Source: Petrosia ficiformis (lineage: Eukaryota > Porifera > Demospongiae > Haplosclerida > Petrosiidae). From it: a stretch of DNA of 64,000 bases. Location of the stretch: NCBI GenBank assembly GCA_947044365.1, contig OX345636.1, forward strand, positions 29,988,466 to 30,052,465, in the 5' to 3' direction. The notes beneath the pieces are model-generated. The model saw only the letters and a program-made list of their open reading frames with translations. It was not told where the DNA came from and did not search any database. Numbering within the stretch: the stretch's first letter is position 1; each line of letters begins with the position of its first letter. The position numbers were made by a program, and so were the translations under genes. Below, piece by piece: positions 31,712 to 43,811 of the stretch.

Positions 31712-34700
31712 CTAAAATAATAGTACAAATAATAATAATAATTAATGTACTACCACAGTCTTGCATGTACCTGTGCAGTAGTGGACAATTAAAAACACCA
31801 AAATAACAGGGCAATATACATGTACTATAAACTGTACTGTATTGTACTGTTTCACTAATACAATCAGGTACAGTACTATAAAAGAATTATAGTGGTTTTG
31901 TTTTAACATTTGGGATAAATTCCTCACTATTATTTTACTTTGACATTGGTCTCAGGTCATATATCAGTGCAATACAACTACTAATAACCATGGTTTATAA
32001 TTATATATAATATATATAATATACATTCATTATGTTGTACCTGCAGAAGTCCAAATGTAATGGTCACTCCAGCTATTACTCCAAGAGAATGACTGACAAA
32101 ATCCCTGAGTTTATTAGCACAACCCTTTCAAATTAGAAACAATTATAATTATTACATATAATACATGTAGATGTACATTGTATTAGTGTAGTGATGGACA
32201 ATCTGGGAGATAATCACTTAGGTATCTATTCAAACTGAATATCCAATGATATGATACGATACATGTAGCTATAGTAGAGGACATAAAAAAGTAATCGTTC
32301 TACTATTGCTCTCTGATTTGTTCCGTTTTTATGATTAAGAATTGTTTTTAAAAACGATCGAAACCGTTAAAGCAATCTTTGCACATGTGCATTTCAACAA
32401 GAAATCACATGAATGCCAAATAGGTGCATCAACGCTAACTACTACACTTTCAAAAGTAGAGTAGTCAGTGAAAATGCCTATATACAGTACATGGAGCAAT
32501 AATTGAGAGTGATCACTCCACCTACTTCCTGCTAGTATTTCAAGTGAACAAAGAATGCGCTAAACACACTTTGGGGAATACAATGACTACACTGTATTGT
32601 ACAAACATAGGCGTCTGCACTGGTAGGGCAGGTAGGGCATTTGCCCTACCAATAATATCCAGTTATAATTGTAATTAACAGTATTAATTATGTAAAAATA
32701 ATGGGTGTGACTAACATTCCTCATTCGAAATAATGGGTGTGACTAACATTCGAAAGTAGACTACGCACCTTCGGACTCTTCTCTTAGTTTAATAATATTG
32801 TTTCGTATTAATCATCAATAATATTAAGTGACCACACCCCTCATGAATAAATAATTAGCCACGAAAATTTTTCCGTGCATGAAGTGCGCGGAAATACACT
32901 ACTTTCTGCCCTACCTACTTCTTGCTTCTGACGCCCCCGACAAAATCATACATGTAATGTACTGTACTGTGTTGTGTTTATTATATAATGATTTTGTGTG
33001 TGGAACCAACAGCACCTACTATAGCAGTCACTGGTGATTCTGAAAATCACACACTCTTTGGGAACATTTTATAGCAAGGAACATGTGTAGGTGTACATGT
33101 ACAAATATGTAGTATTGTTGTAAGGTTGATAAACCCGTTATACAGTCTGATAGTTTCCCTCGCCTAGATTTCAGACCAAATTATCTTTAACACTCAACAA
33201 CATCTTAGCTACAAGCCTTTTTGGGCTCTGGAAATGTCACAGTGCCTAAAATAAAACATTTCGTGGACAGCATACCACCAGAACCCCCAAAGGAGCCGTG
33301 TGCTTTGCATGATTGACAACATAAAATCTCCTGTAAGGTACATGCACATATAAGTAGTACTATTGCTCTTGAAGGCAGATATAGAAGCATGCTGGTTGTA
33401 CAGTAGTTAGTTGTTAGTAATATTGAATGAGCTTGGTGTAGGCTTTTTCACATTGTACATAACACACCTACAGTATCATACCTCTGTATATATCTCAGTC
33501 TCTATCCTTTCTTTGGTGGATTGAGTGCAGTTACTAGATTTGTCCTTGTTACAACATGATTCTGGGACCGAGCTATTACCGAACACCGTACTATAGTCAG
33601 TGAAGCTAGAGACACCACAGCATTTAAGCTTCAGAAGAAAAAAAAACAAAATAAAATAAAAACAAAGTACACTGAGGATATAAATAAATATTATACATTT
33701 TAATAATAAAAGTAATGTATCTCTACAATCATATTTACCAGTGTTTATCATTCCTTTATCAAGAAATTTCTTCCATGTGTGTCTAAAATCTACATTTGTT
33801 TATACATCTACATCTACATGTACACATTGTACAAACTTATTCTATTCGATGACAAAATTCTGAAAAAAGGTTCATGTACAAACTTCAATTCATGTACATG
33901 TACACTGTATCTAGTAGTTTCTGTATTAACACATCCTACATGTCTTGTACATGTACATGTAACTTTCTATTATTATGATGCTTTAAAATTATATTTACTA
34001 CATTGCTGCAAAGTCCAGGGGTTTGTGTGTGCGTGTGTGTGTGCATTAGCACATTTCATCGAATCTGAAATTGTAGGAGCTACTGCAAAACTTCAAATTA
34101 TACAAGGAATGATAGGCTTTCCTTAAGGTTACGAGATACAAATTATGATTAATTAATGAGTTATTTACATGATGTCTTTTTTTAACTTAGTATTTTTGTC
34201 AAAATATTATCACTTGAAATAATGAAAGTTGTATCATTTCCATATTCTTATTAAGAAAATATAACAACAGCAAAGATGATAGCATAGTTTGCAGCAAAGA
34301 TAAATCTGGAAATGTGAAATGGAAATTATAAATTAAAAACCTCCAAACCTGCATTACAACAATGATACCTCGGTTACCTCCTGACTTCTCTTCTTAATAC
34401 CAAAATGAAGGTCACCCCGAAGAGATACTGGGCAATAATTGTCTAGAATCTACAAAATACCCCCAAAATGTCAACACATTTGGTTGCCATCACTGGGTTT
34501 GGCTATGTTTTACAAAAAAAAAACGTCATGTAACGACCTAGCTAAAGCTCTATAGAGAATATTTACCTGGAGATCACATCAAAATATGTATTGGATGAAC
34601 TTATTTTTCATTTATAACTATATAGTGCTAGTGTCAGCTATTGGTAAGTCATAAATACATTATTATTAAATATTACGTTTAAATAAATACGCCGTAATAC

Positions 34701-37700
34701 GGTCAGATTTTGGTATCCTGTAACCTTAATATCTTTTGGTTGTGAAATTATGACAATTGCATAACTCATGGTTACTCTTTCTCTATTCTTGAGAAGACTT
34801 CTGTAAACTTACATTCTCCTGAGCAAAATCCCATGTGTCCATTACACTGCTATCTGTGTAGTAATTTTGGAAAGTATCATTAACACTGTCAGTAAAGCCA
34901 TCACTCAACTGTATGTAGAAAGTATAACATTAATACATACCAATAGTAAAGGATTAAGGCAGAGAAGCCACCAAATTAATAAGTAGAGTTTTAACAAATA
35001 TCTGGATCCAGGAGCTATTGAAGAAAGAATTCTATATCTGGATATACTTGTTACAGCGAAAGGATAATTAATTACATACATGTATATGTAGGTGGGGCCA
35101 AAACTACAATACAACAGAGAGGAAATAGCAGTAATGTAACAAACAAAATACAATACAAGTTGCGACTTTTGACTAGAGGACACTCATCACAATCCAATGA
35201 ATACAGAATAGCATCCCTTCATGAATTAGTAATGGAACTAATACAAGCAAATGATTTATATTAATTGCGGGATACATGTATGTTCGTGCATATTTGAAAT
35301 AAGACACAACACGTATTTCAGACACATGTAACATTGAAACTCTATACCTTAATCTGCTTTTAATCGTATCCACTAAATTATCGATTTTTAAACACTTGGA
35401 TTTAATGTAGCATGCATTAATTTTATCAAATTTCTGAGCCACGATTAATAAAATGATATTTTTAGTGTGTACTAATATATTTTTAGTGTTTTATTTTTAG
35501 CAATTATTACATTTGTCACTAAAATTGATACACACAATTAAAAGTAGATTTATGGTAATTATATTAAACTCAATTATTAGATTAAGAATCAGGAAAAGCA
35601 GAAGCCTTCTAAAACATGCTCACAATGTACAAGTGTGTATATACAGTTTGTAAATGAGTGTGGCAGTAAACAAGGAATGTTTGGAATGATGGTTAAATAT
35701 GTACATATAGTTATACTGTAGTACACACTAGCTAATCAAAAGTAAAACATTTACATGTATTAAAGGTGTCTTTTTCATGCAGTTAATCTATACATGTGTA
35801 TCATTGGCCATTTTCCAATTTATTTCAATTGTCTTACTAAAAGGGGCTTTAACCATAACAAAACTAATGCATAGTAAAATTAATTCATGTACAGTGTATG
35901 TGGATATCTACAAGGTTCGTTCATATACATGTCAGAAATGGGGTAATAGTAATAGTAATAGGTAAACGTAAATAGATAATAGATTACATGTTTCAAGGTA
36001 ATAGTAATAGTAATAGGTAAACTGAGGTAATAGTAATAGTAACAGTAATCAACATTCCAGTAATAGTATTAGTAATACATGTAAAATATCAATGTTGAGA
36101 TACACTAATAGTAATTGTAATACATGTACATGTATGTTCATTTCTAGTAGGGCCAGTAGGGAGACTTTTTAGTGTTCGAGGGAAATGTTTCCAGCTAGAA
36201 AGGTACAGACTTACTGATTCTGTTTCAAGAAAATGCAATCGTAATTTAGTTTAAAACTTCAAATAATTTCAAAGAAACCTCACTGCTATATACATGTAGT
36301 AATCCATAACAGTAACACTGATTTACAATGTAGCCAGTAATAGAATAGTAATATACTGATTTGTAAGGTAATGGTAAGTTAATAACAGTTATATATTTCC
36401 CTGACTTAGCAGGTATTAGTAATAGTACTAGTAATATTTTACATTGCATTGTAATTGACCCCTGTCTGATATTACATGTACACGTATTTATTTAGCAAAT
36501 CTTCAAAGTGGGAAAAACTACATGTACATATGTTTATGCCCTGCTGCATTGTATCCTTAATTACATTTATGCATGCAATCATATACATGTATAAATACAT
36601 TATACAAATAACTATCATTAGTATTAATACACATGTATATACATGTACATATAATTATAATTATATTGAAAGAATACAAACACTTAAAGTCTACTATTCC
36701 ACTGCACCTGATCTCTCTCTACACCTGCAGCTATTCCTCCAGCAATCTCACAAATCACAAGAAGAGCAAGTACAAATCCATACTATGAAATAATGCAAGT
36801 GGAATACATGTAATACATGAGAGCTCAAGTACATTTATTTACTAATTTTGTTGTGTTACAAACAACGCATATACATGCACATGACAACTTACCAATCCCA
36901 AAATTATTCGACCTCCGATTGTACCAGCAAAAATGGCACCAATGGTTCCAACAACACCCAACAACAGTACAAAAACACCAACTACTATCAGTAGTATGGG
37001 TATTTGGGTTATGTAGTCTGTGTCATCAGAAATATCTAAAGAGTCATCTTTATTAACCTGTGGGAATAAAAATGAGTCTTGTGTAATGGGTACGTACAAT
37101 ACACATATGATATCATAAACCAAATATTATATACGTATATAGTATGTATATGTGTACATGCAGGGTTGGATTTAGTCTCATAGATGGTGGGGGCTTTTTG
37201 TCCCTAAACCTGCTTTCAAATTCACTGAATGCATTTATGGTGCACAGTACTGCACAAACAACTGATTATTTATCAGAGCAAGAACCAATAATGACATTAA
37301 TGGAAAAAGAAGATCACTGTCATGATCAGAATAAAACTATATGTATGGGATATTCATGTACACATATTCCAGATGTGTAACATGACTTATGTTACATAAT
37401 AATTATATAGTCATATTATTGACAAGCTGGGTGAAGTTAACTAGTCATGAGTGACAGACAGGTAAATCATACTTATTGTTTTTGATAAAATTATCAATTA
37501 CTTGCGAGGATTAGAAATTGAAAGCTAGACAAACACAGTATACATATAAGTAGACAATACACAACTTTTATTAACCATAAACCATATTAAATTACTATCA
37601 GTGAATAAGCATTATTAACCCTTAATAATGTAATCTTATAGTCTGTCTGACTGTGTACAGTGTATTACCAGAACATTGAAACTTCAGATACAAGAACAAA

Positions 37701-39825
37701 TATGACAAAAGACTTTTTCAAAAATAATATAACTCTTTGTTATCGCTTCCAGACCTTCAGAGGAATTAGACTAACAATGAACACATCTAGTTGACATTTC
37801 ACCTTTCGATTCAGAGTCTATGTACATGTACTAGTTAGTACCTTGAAAAATTAAAGCATTTTTAATTTAGGCTATATTACTAGCAACAAAACTAAACCAT
37901 ACTACCATACCCTCTGTCTAATAATTTAAGTACTACACAGTACATACTGCATACATGTACATGCATTTATACTAGGACATGCAATTTAAACTAGAGATAC
38001 ATAATTATACATATGTACATATACATGTATATTGCTTACATGTGCCCAAATCCCTACGGCAAGAACCAGTAGTCCAAGAATCTGTGGTAGGAAAGAGGTT
38101 ATTATGATAATCACACTATACATGAGCAAAGACATACCAAGTCTTGTTTGTTTAGCCTTGTATATACATATGTAGATGAACATGTTATTGGAAGTATAAT
38201 GCTTCTTATTGCAATGGTAATAATATTATTATTCTTTTATGAAGTTTATATATGTACATTTACTGTATGAAGTTTAGCCTTGTATATACATATGTAGATG
38301 AACATGTTGTTGAAGTATAATGCTTGTTATTGTAATGGTAATAATATTATTATTCTTATGAAGTTTACATATGTACATCTACGGTATACTACAAGTTACA
38401 TGATATGTTTATTATATTATCTACAAGTAAAGGTCACAGGTCACAGGTCAAGTCACATGAATCATGTGACTAACATAATGATCTAAATCATGTACTGAAC
38501 ATGTGATCAGTTATATAAACAGTTTTGATTGCGCCAGCTTTTTGTAATTTTAAAAGGATATTGAGTCTTGTGACATTCCTGTTACTGTAAATAGCAAGTC
38601 TATTGGTTCCAAATAGAATCATGAATTCCTATGAATAAAGTTAGTCTAAGCTACATATATATGTACATAATTACACTTGTAAGAATCAAACAAAAGAGCT
38701 TGTGGAGTATTGTTTAATTACAAGATTTGATCTAGATATGACTACTATACACAATCTAATTACACATACATGTACTTTACACACTTTGTTCAGGGCTGGG
38801 ATAAAAGTTCAAAGCTGAAGTGGAGCAATTTCGTCAGAGAGTAATTAAGGGAATTCAAGATTTCTCTGGCACTGTTACAATCTAATTACTAACTATTTAA
38901 TGCTGCATTGACTAACAGCATGTGCTAGTCTTTTTTTACAGCAGGCAGTAGAGACACAAGTTTATCCTTGGTACTGTCTGTGCACGGTGCCTCCAGCATT
39001 AAATTCGTAACAGAATTGCCCAACTTACCTTATAAAGCTTCAGATTAAGTTCTCCAACCACTATGTTTGCATACAGGTAGCTTGCAGCAGTCTCCCTAAT
39101 TTCCATCCCATGTTGATATGTTAAGTGAGTTAAAAAGAATGAAGCTGAATTTAAAATTTTGGGAAAGCTGACATCAAAACTGTCCATTGTTTTGCTACTA
39201 GAAATCTGACAGGGAATCTTGTAATGTTACATGTATAGTTCTGTTTCCACACAAGCATCAAATCCAGATATATTGATACAAATGACAACATTATTTCAAC
39301 AACATTCTTACAATTAATAGAGAATTAAGGGAACTGGAATTATCCAGTAAGTAATTACATGATTTGGGAATACCATTATAAATTATTCTAGTCTTGTGAA
39401 GCCGACATATTGCAAAAGGAGGGAGTGTCTGGAGAAACTGCTGAAATATAAGCAACATACCATCCTCTTGTAAAACTAAAATTATAATGTTAAAAAGCTT
39501 AGAAAATCATAATAATAGCAAATTAATGAAGAAGGGTTAAGTAATAAGAACGGGACCTTCAGTGTTGGTGTGCACTCCATCCTAGAGGTAAAGTAAGGTT
39601 TACCACACCCACTCAAGGTTCTCGATATATAATATACACGTACATAACTACACTTATAATAATAATTATATATAAAATATATAATATATATACATAATAA
39701 TAAATAAATAAATAAATAAATAAATATATATATATGTACTTTCAACCAGCACTTACAGATACGATGATGTTCACTACCACTAAAACAATCCTGAGAAATG
39801 TTCTGAAACAATCGACGCAGGTCAT
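31631..39825 (-). CDS. Tetraspanin, complete eight-exon gene
   Basis: The spliced product is 252 residues and integral to the membrane. The order is: a short Cys-containing N-terminus, TM1 (split by an intron), a small loop VNKDDSLDISDDTDYI, TM2 (PILLIVVGVFVLLLGVVGTI), TM3 (FVLALLVICEIAGGIAAG), a large extracellular loop with the diagnostic LKCCGV plus PESCCNK, NC and GC cysteines, TM4 (LGVIAGVTITFGLLQVIGIA) and a short tail ending SYQVV. All eight exons have GT-AG borders and all seven introns are phase 0. N-glycosylation sequons (NDT, NSS, NCT) lie in the large loop. YQVV could be a tyrosine sorting signal. Tetraspanins organise membrane protein complexes; the partner here cannot be told. 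Confidence 0.92.
32041..32124 (-). CDS. Tetraspanin exon 7 (TM4 start)
   Basis: 28 codons, GCANKLRDFVSHSLGVIAGV then TITFGLLQ, donor GTACAA. Confidence 0.9.
32605..32946. mobile_element. Probable MITE in tetraspanin intron 6
   Basis: The left end GGCGTCTGCACTGGTAGGGC then AGGTAGGGCA faces, inverted, GGCGTCAGAAGCAAGAAGTA then GGTAGGGCAG at the right end. Internally AAATAATGGGTGTGACTAAC is tandemly duplicated. I could not define a target duplication. Confidence 0.55.
33482..33628 (-). CDS. Tetraspanin exon 6 (CCG motif)
   Basis: 49 codons starting LKCCGVSSFTDYSTVFGNSS and ending ETEIYTE, followed by GTATGA. It joins in phase to GCANKL, giving the typical IYTEGC. Confidence 0.92.
34813..34908 (-). 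CDS. Tetraspanin exon 5 (large loop, first part)
   Basis: 32 codons, LSDGFTDSVNDTFQNYYTDS to WDFAQEN. Acceptor CATACAG, donor GTAAGT. The W-D-x2-Q pattern precedes CCG as expected. Confidence 0.9.
35939..36130. repeat. (TAATAG)n-type minisatellite in tetraspanin intron 4
   Basis: Irregular repeats of AATAGTAATAGTAATAGGTAA, also scattered to about 36440. No gene. Confidence 0.8.
36708..36782 (-). CDS. Tetraspanin exon 4 (TM3)
   Basis: 25 codons, YGFVLALLVICEIAGGIAAG then VERDQ. The Glu in ICEIAGG matches the usual polar residue of TM3. Confidence 0.9.
36893..37057 (-). CDS. Tetraspanin exon 3 (small loop, TM2)
   Basis: 55 codons from VNKDDSLDIS to GGRIILGL. Acceptor TTCCCACAG, donor GTAAGT. 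Confidence 0.92.
38040..38081 (-). CDS. Tetraspanin exon 2 (42 nt)
   Basis: Codes ILGLLVLAVGIWAH, the second half of TM1, between CCTACCACAG and GTAAGC. A 14-codon exon inside a membrane helix. Confidence 0.9.
38153..38385. repeat. Tandem duplication (about 118 bp) in tetraspanin intron 1
   Basis: GCCTTGTATATACATATGTA then GATGAACATGTT and GGTAATAATATTATTATTCT occur twice in direct order, with a few substitutions. Confidence 0.85.
39757..39825 (-). CDS. Tetraspanin exon 1
   Basis: ATG at 39825 begins MTCVDCFRTFLRIVLVVVNI then IVS, the first half of TM1, followed by a GTAAGT donor. An overlapping longer frame (145 residues) is rejected because this frame splices in phase to exon 2 and completes TM1. 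The two Cys near the membrane are candidate palmitoylation sites. Confidence 0.85.
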
Positions 39826-40579
39826 ATCTCCCCCCATAGTTTACTGTCGTGCTTGTAATAAACCGGAAAATAGAAGTACTGACAATATAAAGAGACTTTC
39901 GCTTTATGTTCTTTGACAACAGTTAATAATTATATTCATTGGTCATCATATGACCCGCACATGTCGTGTACTTTGAACACGTGTGTGGCACGTGTAAACG
40001 TCATCACTATCGATTAGTAGCTAAGCTTTTATTATGCGCCCTGGGCCCCTCTCAGCGGCCCTGCTCATTAATAAAGCACTGAATTGTTTAGTACAGAAAA
40101 AGCATGTTAATTGCAACTATGTGAACCCATGACCTTTGTTTAAAGGTATTCTTTGACCATAAAGTTTACATTCCACATCCTATTATGCTGGCCATACTGC
40201 TTCCTGCTTCAGTTGATAAACCTATTATGCTTCCAGCATAATCCCTAAGTAGCTTGCGAATTGCATGCTCACCCTGCACACAGGAATTTGAGCTTCCTAT
40301 TATATGCAGAGAAGATTGCATGTTATGGATCTCAAGACTCTGGAGAAGATTCTGCATGTACCAGGGAGGTACCAATTATAGTAAAATTCTCGTCTGAAAG
40401 TATCAAAATATTCCGTTTCTTAACTCAGCCACTACAGCAACCTGCTTACGATTGGATGCCATTTGTTTGTTCATATATTTAATTAGCCTTGAAGATCCCA
40501 TCGGAGGAGGAAGAGTCAGTGAATTACCATTCTCTCTAACCAAGATCCATTTGGAGTTTTGGAACTGTATGGCAGTAAT
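39826..40579. other. Tetraspanin 5' region and spacer
   Basis: CACGTGTGTGGCACGTG at 39979-39995 holds E-box-like CACGTG sequences upstream of the tetraspanin. 40183-40242 has an ATTATGCTGG ... CCAGCATAAT inverted pair, suggesting a short foldback repeat. The frames at 40166-40482 overlap on both strands without motif. Confidence 0.35.
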
Positions 40580-40581
40580 GG

Positions 40582-40764
40582 GTATGTATGTATGTAACTA
40601 TGTATGTATGTATGTATGTATGTATGTATGTACATATGTATGTATAATTATATTTATAATTATATATGTATATGTGTATGTATGTATGTATGTATGTATG
40701 TATGTATGTATGTATGTATGTATGTATGTATGTATGTATGTATGTATGTATGTATGTATGTATG
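40582..40764. repeat. (TATG)n microsatellite
   Basis: Long TATG runs with one AT-rich interruption at 40640-40675. Predicted Met-Tyr-Val-Cys and His-Thr-Tyr-Ile proteins on both strands are artefacts. Confidence 0.95.
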
Positions 40765-41056
40765 TTTGGGGGTTTTTGTTACGAACTCTCGCAACAGAAC
40801 CTTTCAACCCTATCCCGTAGGCAAGGTGAAAGGGGTGCATCGGCTGTTTCAAACTGTTACCCTTTGAGTCAACCCCTAAGGCTGCACAATCTTATCCTAA
40901 TTGTATTGCATATTTTTAGGTATGTATGTATATATGTATTGTATATAGTGTATGTATTCTATATTTATGAATATACACAGTTAGTATTATTATTATTATT
41001 ATTAATTCTATATTATCCAGTGAAACTGGTATTTCAATATTTATTTATTTCTTTCT

Positions 41057-42268
41057 AGATGCAATATTAATTACCTCCTAGCTGCAATATTACCTCCTAG
41101 CTACAATATTACCTCCTAGATGCAATATTACCTCCTAAATGCAATATTACCTCCTAGCTGCAATATTACCTCCTACATGTAGCTGCAATATTACCTCCTA
41201 GCTACAATATTACCTCCTAGATGTAATATTACCTCCTAAATGCAATATTACCTCCTAGATGCAATATTACCTCCTAGATGCAATATTTCCTCATGGATGC
41301 AATATTACCTCCAAGCTGCAATATTTCCTCCTAGATGCAATATTACCTCCTAGCAATATTACCTCCTAGCAATATTACCTCCTAGATGCAATATTACCTC
41401 CTAGCTGCAATATTACTTCCTAAATGCAATATTACCTCCTAGCTGCAATATTACCTCCTAGATGCAATATTTCCTCATGGATGCAATATTACCTCCATGC
41501 TGCAATATTACCTCCTAGATGCATACATGTACTGCCTCCTAGATGCAATATTTCCTCCTGGATGCAATATCACCTCCAAGCTGCGATATTACCTCCTAGA
41601 TGCAATATTATCTCCTAGATGCAATATTACCTCCTAGCTGCAATATTACCTCTAAGCTACAATATTACCTCCTAGATGCAATATTACCTCTAAGCTACAA
41701 TATTACCTCCTAGATGCAATATTTCCTTCTAGATGCAATATTACCTCCTAGATGCAATACTACCTCCTAGATGCAATATTACCTCCTAAATGCAATATTA
41801 CCTCCAAGCTACAATATTACCTCCTAGATGCAATATTACCTCAAAGCTAGAATATTACCTCCTAGATGCACTCCTAGCTGCAATATTTCCTTCTAGATGC
41901 AATATTACCTCCAAGCTACAGTATTACCTCCTAGATGCAATATTACCTCCAAGCTACAGTATTACCTCCTAGATGCAATATTACCTCCTAGATGCAATAT
42001 TACCTCCTAGATGCAATATTACCTCCAAGCTACAGTATTACCTCCTAGATGCAATATTACCTCCTAGATGCAATATTACCTCCTAGATGCAATATTACCT
42101 CCTAGCTACAATATTACCTCTTAGATGCAATATTACCTCCTAGATGCAATATTACCTCCTAGATGCAATACTACCTCCTAGATGCAATATTTCCTCCTAG
42201 ATACAATATTACCTCCTAGCTGCAATATTACCTCCTAGATGCAATACTACCTCCTAGATGCAATATTA
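41057..42268. repeat. 19-bp minisatellite, about 60 units
   Basis: The unit is TGCAATATTACCTCCTAGA or variants with AGCTACAATATTACCTCCA. The array is about 1.2 kb. Variant types (GATGC, AGCTGC, AAGCTAC with CAGTATT) are interspersed, and one longer block (AAGCTACAGTATTACCTCCT then AGATGCAATATTACCTCC) repeats at 41910-42060, indicating higher-order amplification. Translated frames are spurious. Confidence 0.95.
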
Positions 42269-43003
42269 CCCCATGACCAGTTTATTCCTCATGAATATTA
42301 TAATCTCAACTCTTCAGTTCTTCAGTTCTTGATCACACATTAGATCATTCTCTTGTGAACCCAAACAAACATTTTAAGCTACGAAAACCCCATCATGCAG
42401 CATCACAATTGAGAACTGATGTGTTACAAAGAGGTAGGCATATATACACACTACACAATAATAATTATTATATTCAGACATGTACATACAATAGTTAATA
42501 TACCATGGAGAAAAGGTATCCATTTTGTTTTGTCATCATTTTAATCTTTGCTAACTTTCCATGTCGGAATATTATCATTTTTTCTTCACACTTCTTACTT
42601 TTTAAATGTCCTATATACATGTATACATGTAACCTCTGAAAGTTATAAGTATGTTGCAAGCCACTTCTTCTTTTCCATAATAATATTATTGAAATATACA
42701 ACTGCACTGTAAGGCTGGAACATTAAATCGTGATCGAACAATTCAAAGGCAGCCATCTACTAACAGTAGTAAGTTAATACTCATTATACATTGTGTACAT
42801 GTGATTGGCTCAGGGAATATCCGATTTATGGTTCAAGCTTAGCTCATTATTTAGTCATTTTGTACAAGAAGCATACTAAACTTGATATCAAAGAGAAACA
42901 ATGGTTGCTCTTTCAGGACTCAAAATTTACAATGTACATGAAAATTCTTGTGCCTAGCATGCTAGCAATAGGCGTAAACACACGCAACAAACAAACAAGC
43001 AGC
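42269..43003. other. Non-coding stretch
   Basis: No gene is seen. Short frames at 42495-42707 (minus) and 42791-43027 (plus) have no motif. Confidence 0.35.
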
Positions 43004-43196
43004 CACAATGGCTTCATTAAACTTTAGAGCAGCCACTTTGGCTTGAAAAATAAAAACCAGCCACATGGCTTAGAAAAATAATAATCAGCCACCATGGCTT
43101 AGAAAATAAGCAGCCACAATGGCTTAGAAAATAAGCAGCCACAATGGCTTAGAAAATGAGCAGCCACAATGGCTTAGAAAATAAACAGCTACAATG
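43004..43196. repeat. 26-bp minisatellite, about 7 units
   Basis: The unit is AGCAGCCACAATGGCTTAGA then AAATAA. The first units are diverged; the last four are nearly identical. Confidence 0.9.
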
Positions 43197-43582
43197 GCGG
43201 AATACCGTCTTGAGAACTGGGAATGGTGGGTTAAAGATCTTTGATGGCCAGCCAACTCTCCCCACTCATCCAGTGTCCATATAATATTAATAATAATAAT
43301 AATAATATTATATTTATATAACAAATACACAACATAATGCAACTCACAAACAAAGAAGAGAAGCATAGAGCTGCCATAAACTTAAGTCTGTCACGTGTAC
43401 ATGCCTAATAGTCACATTTCTTGTCAAGCCCAGCCTAACATCAACCGGCAAGCAAATACCACATGTACATGTAGATAATTATGTTGTTGTCTTTCATGTA
43501 ATAGCGATGCAAGTAGCAAGCATTTAAAACTAAACATTTATTCAAGATTCTCATCAGCATAAGCTTTCCCATAACCAGTCAC

Positions 43583-43803
43583 CAATGTTTTTGGTAAGCT
43601 TATATGGCCCACCATTGACCCAGAGAGCTTCTTTATTCGCACTGCACAGTCTTTGGGCTAGATGGCACGTATGATTATCACTAACAGCATTAACTTTTTG
43701 TTAATTAGCTCAGGATATATTCCCAATGGTGCAAACACTAACTACATGTACATGTAATGTTGACCCAATTTGGCCCGTACTTCAAAACGTATCAAAACCT
43801 CTG
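43583..43803. mobile_element. hAT-type MITE family A, copy 2 (221 bp)
   Basis: Flanked by a perfect 8-bp duplication CCAGTCAC (43575-43582 and 43804-43811). The interior matches 17037-17261 (GGCCCACCATTGACCC, CACTAACAGCATTAACTTTT, CCAATTTGGCCC). Confidence 0.9.
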
Positions 43804-43811
43804 CCAGTCAC

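Noticed and set aside
33205..33390. Extra tetraspanin exon (frame with ILCCQSCKAHGSFGGSGG)
   Set aside because: Exon 6 splices directly and in phase to exon 7, giving IYTEGCANKL; adding this segment would break the loop.
39482..39919. 145-residue minus frame overlapping tetraspanin exon 1
   Set aside because: It runs through AT-rich intron; the alternative frame MTCVDCFRTF ends at a GTAAGT donor and completes TM1.
40598..41058. Cys-Met-Tyr-Val and His-Thr-Tyr-Ile repeat proteins
   Set aside because: Translations of the (TATG)n microsatellite on both strands.
41424..41972. Repeat proteins (MQYYLLAAILPPRCN type)
   Set aside because: Open frames are a by-product of the 19-bp unit and are not sustained across the array.
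41057..42268. CRISPR array
   Set aside because: Units are 19 bp, adjacent, with no unique spacers, and no cas genes or prokaryotic context; it is a minisatellite.
43530..43560. CTGATGAG (minus strand) as a fourth hammerhead
   Set aside because: No GAAA box, stem II or cleavage triplet follows.
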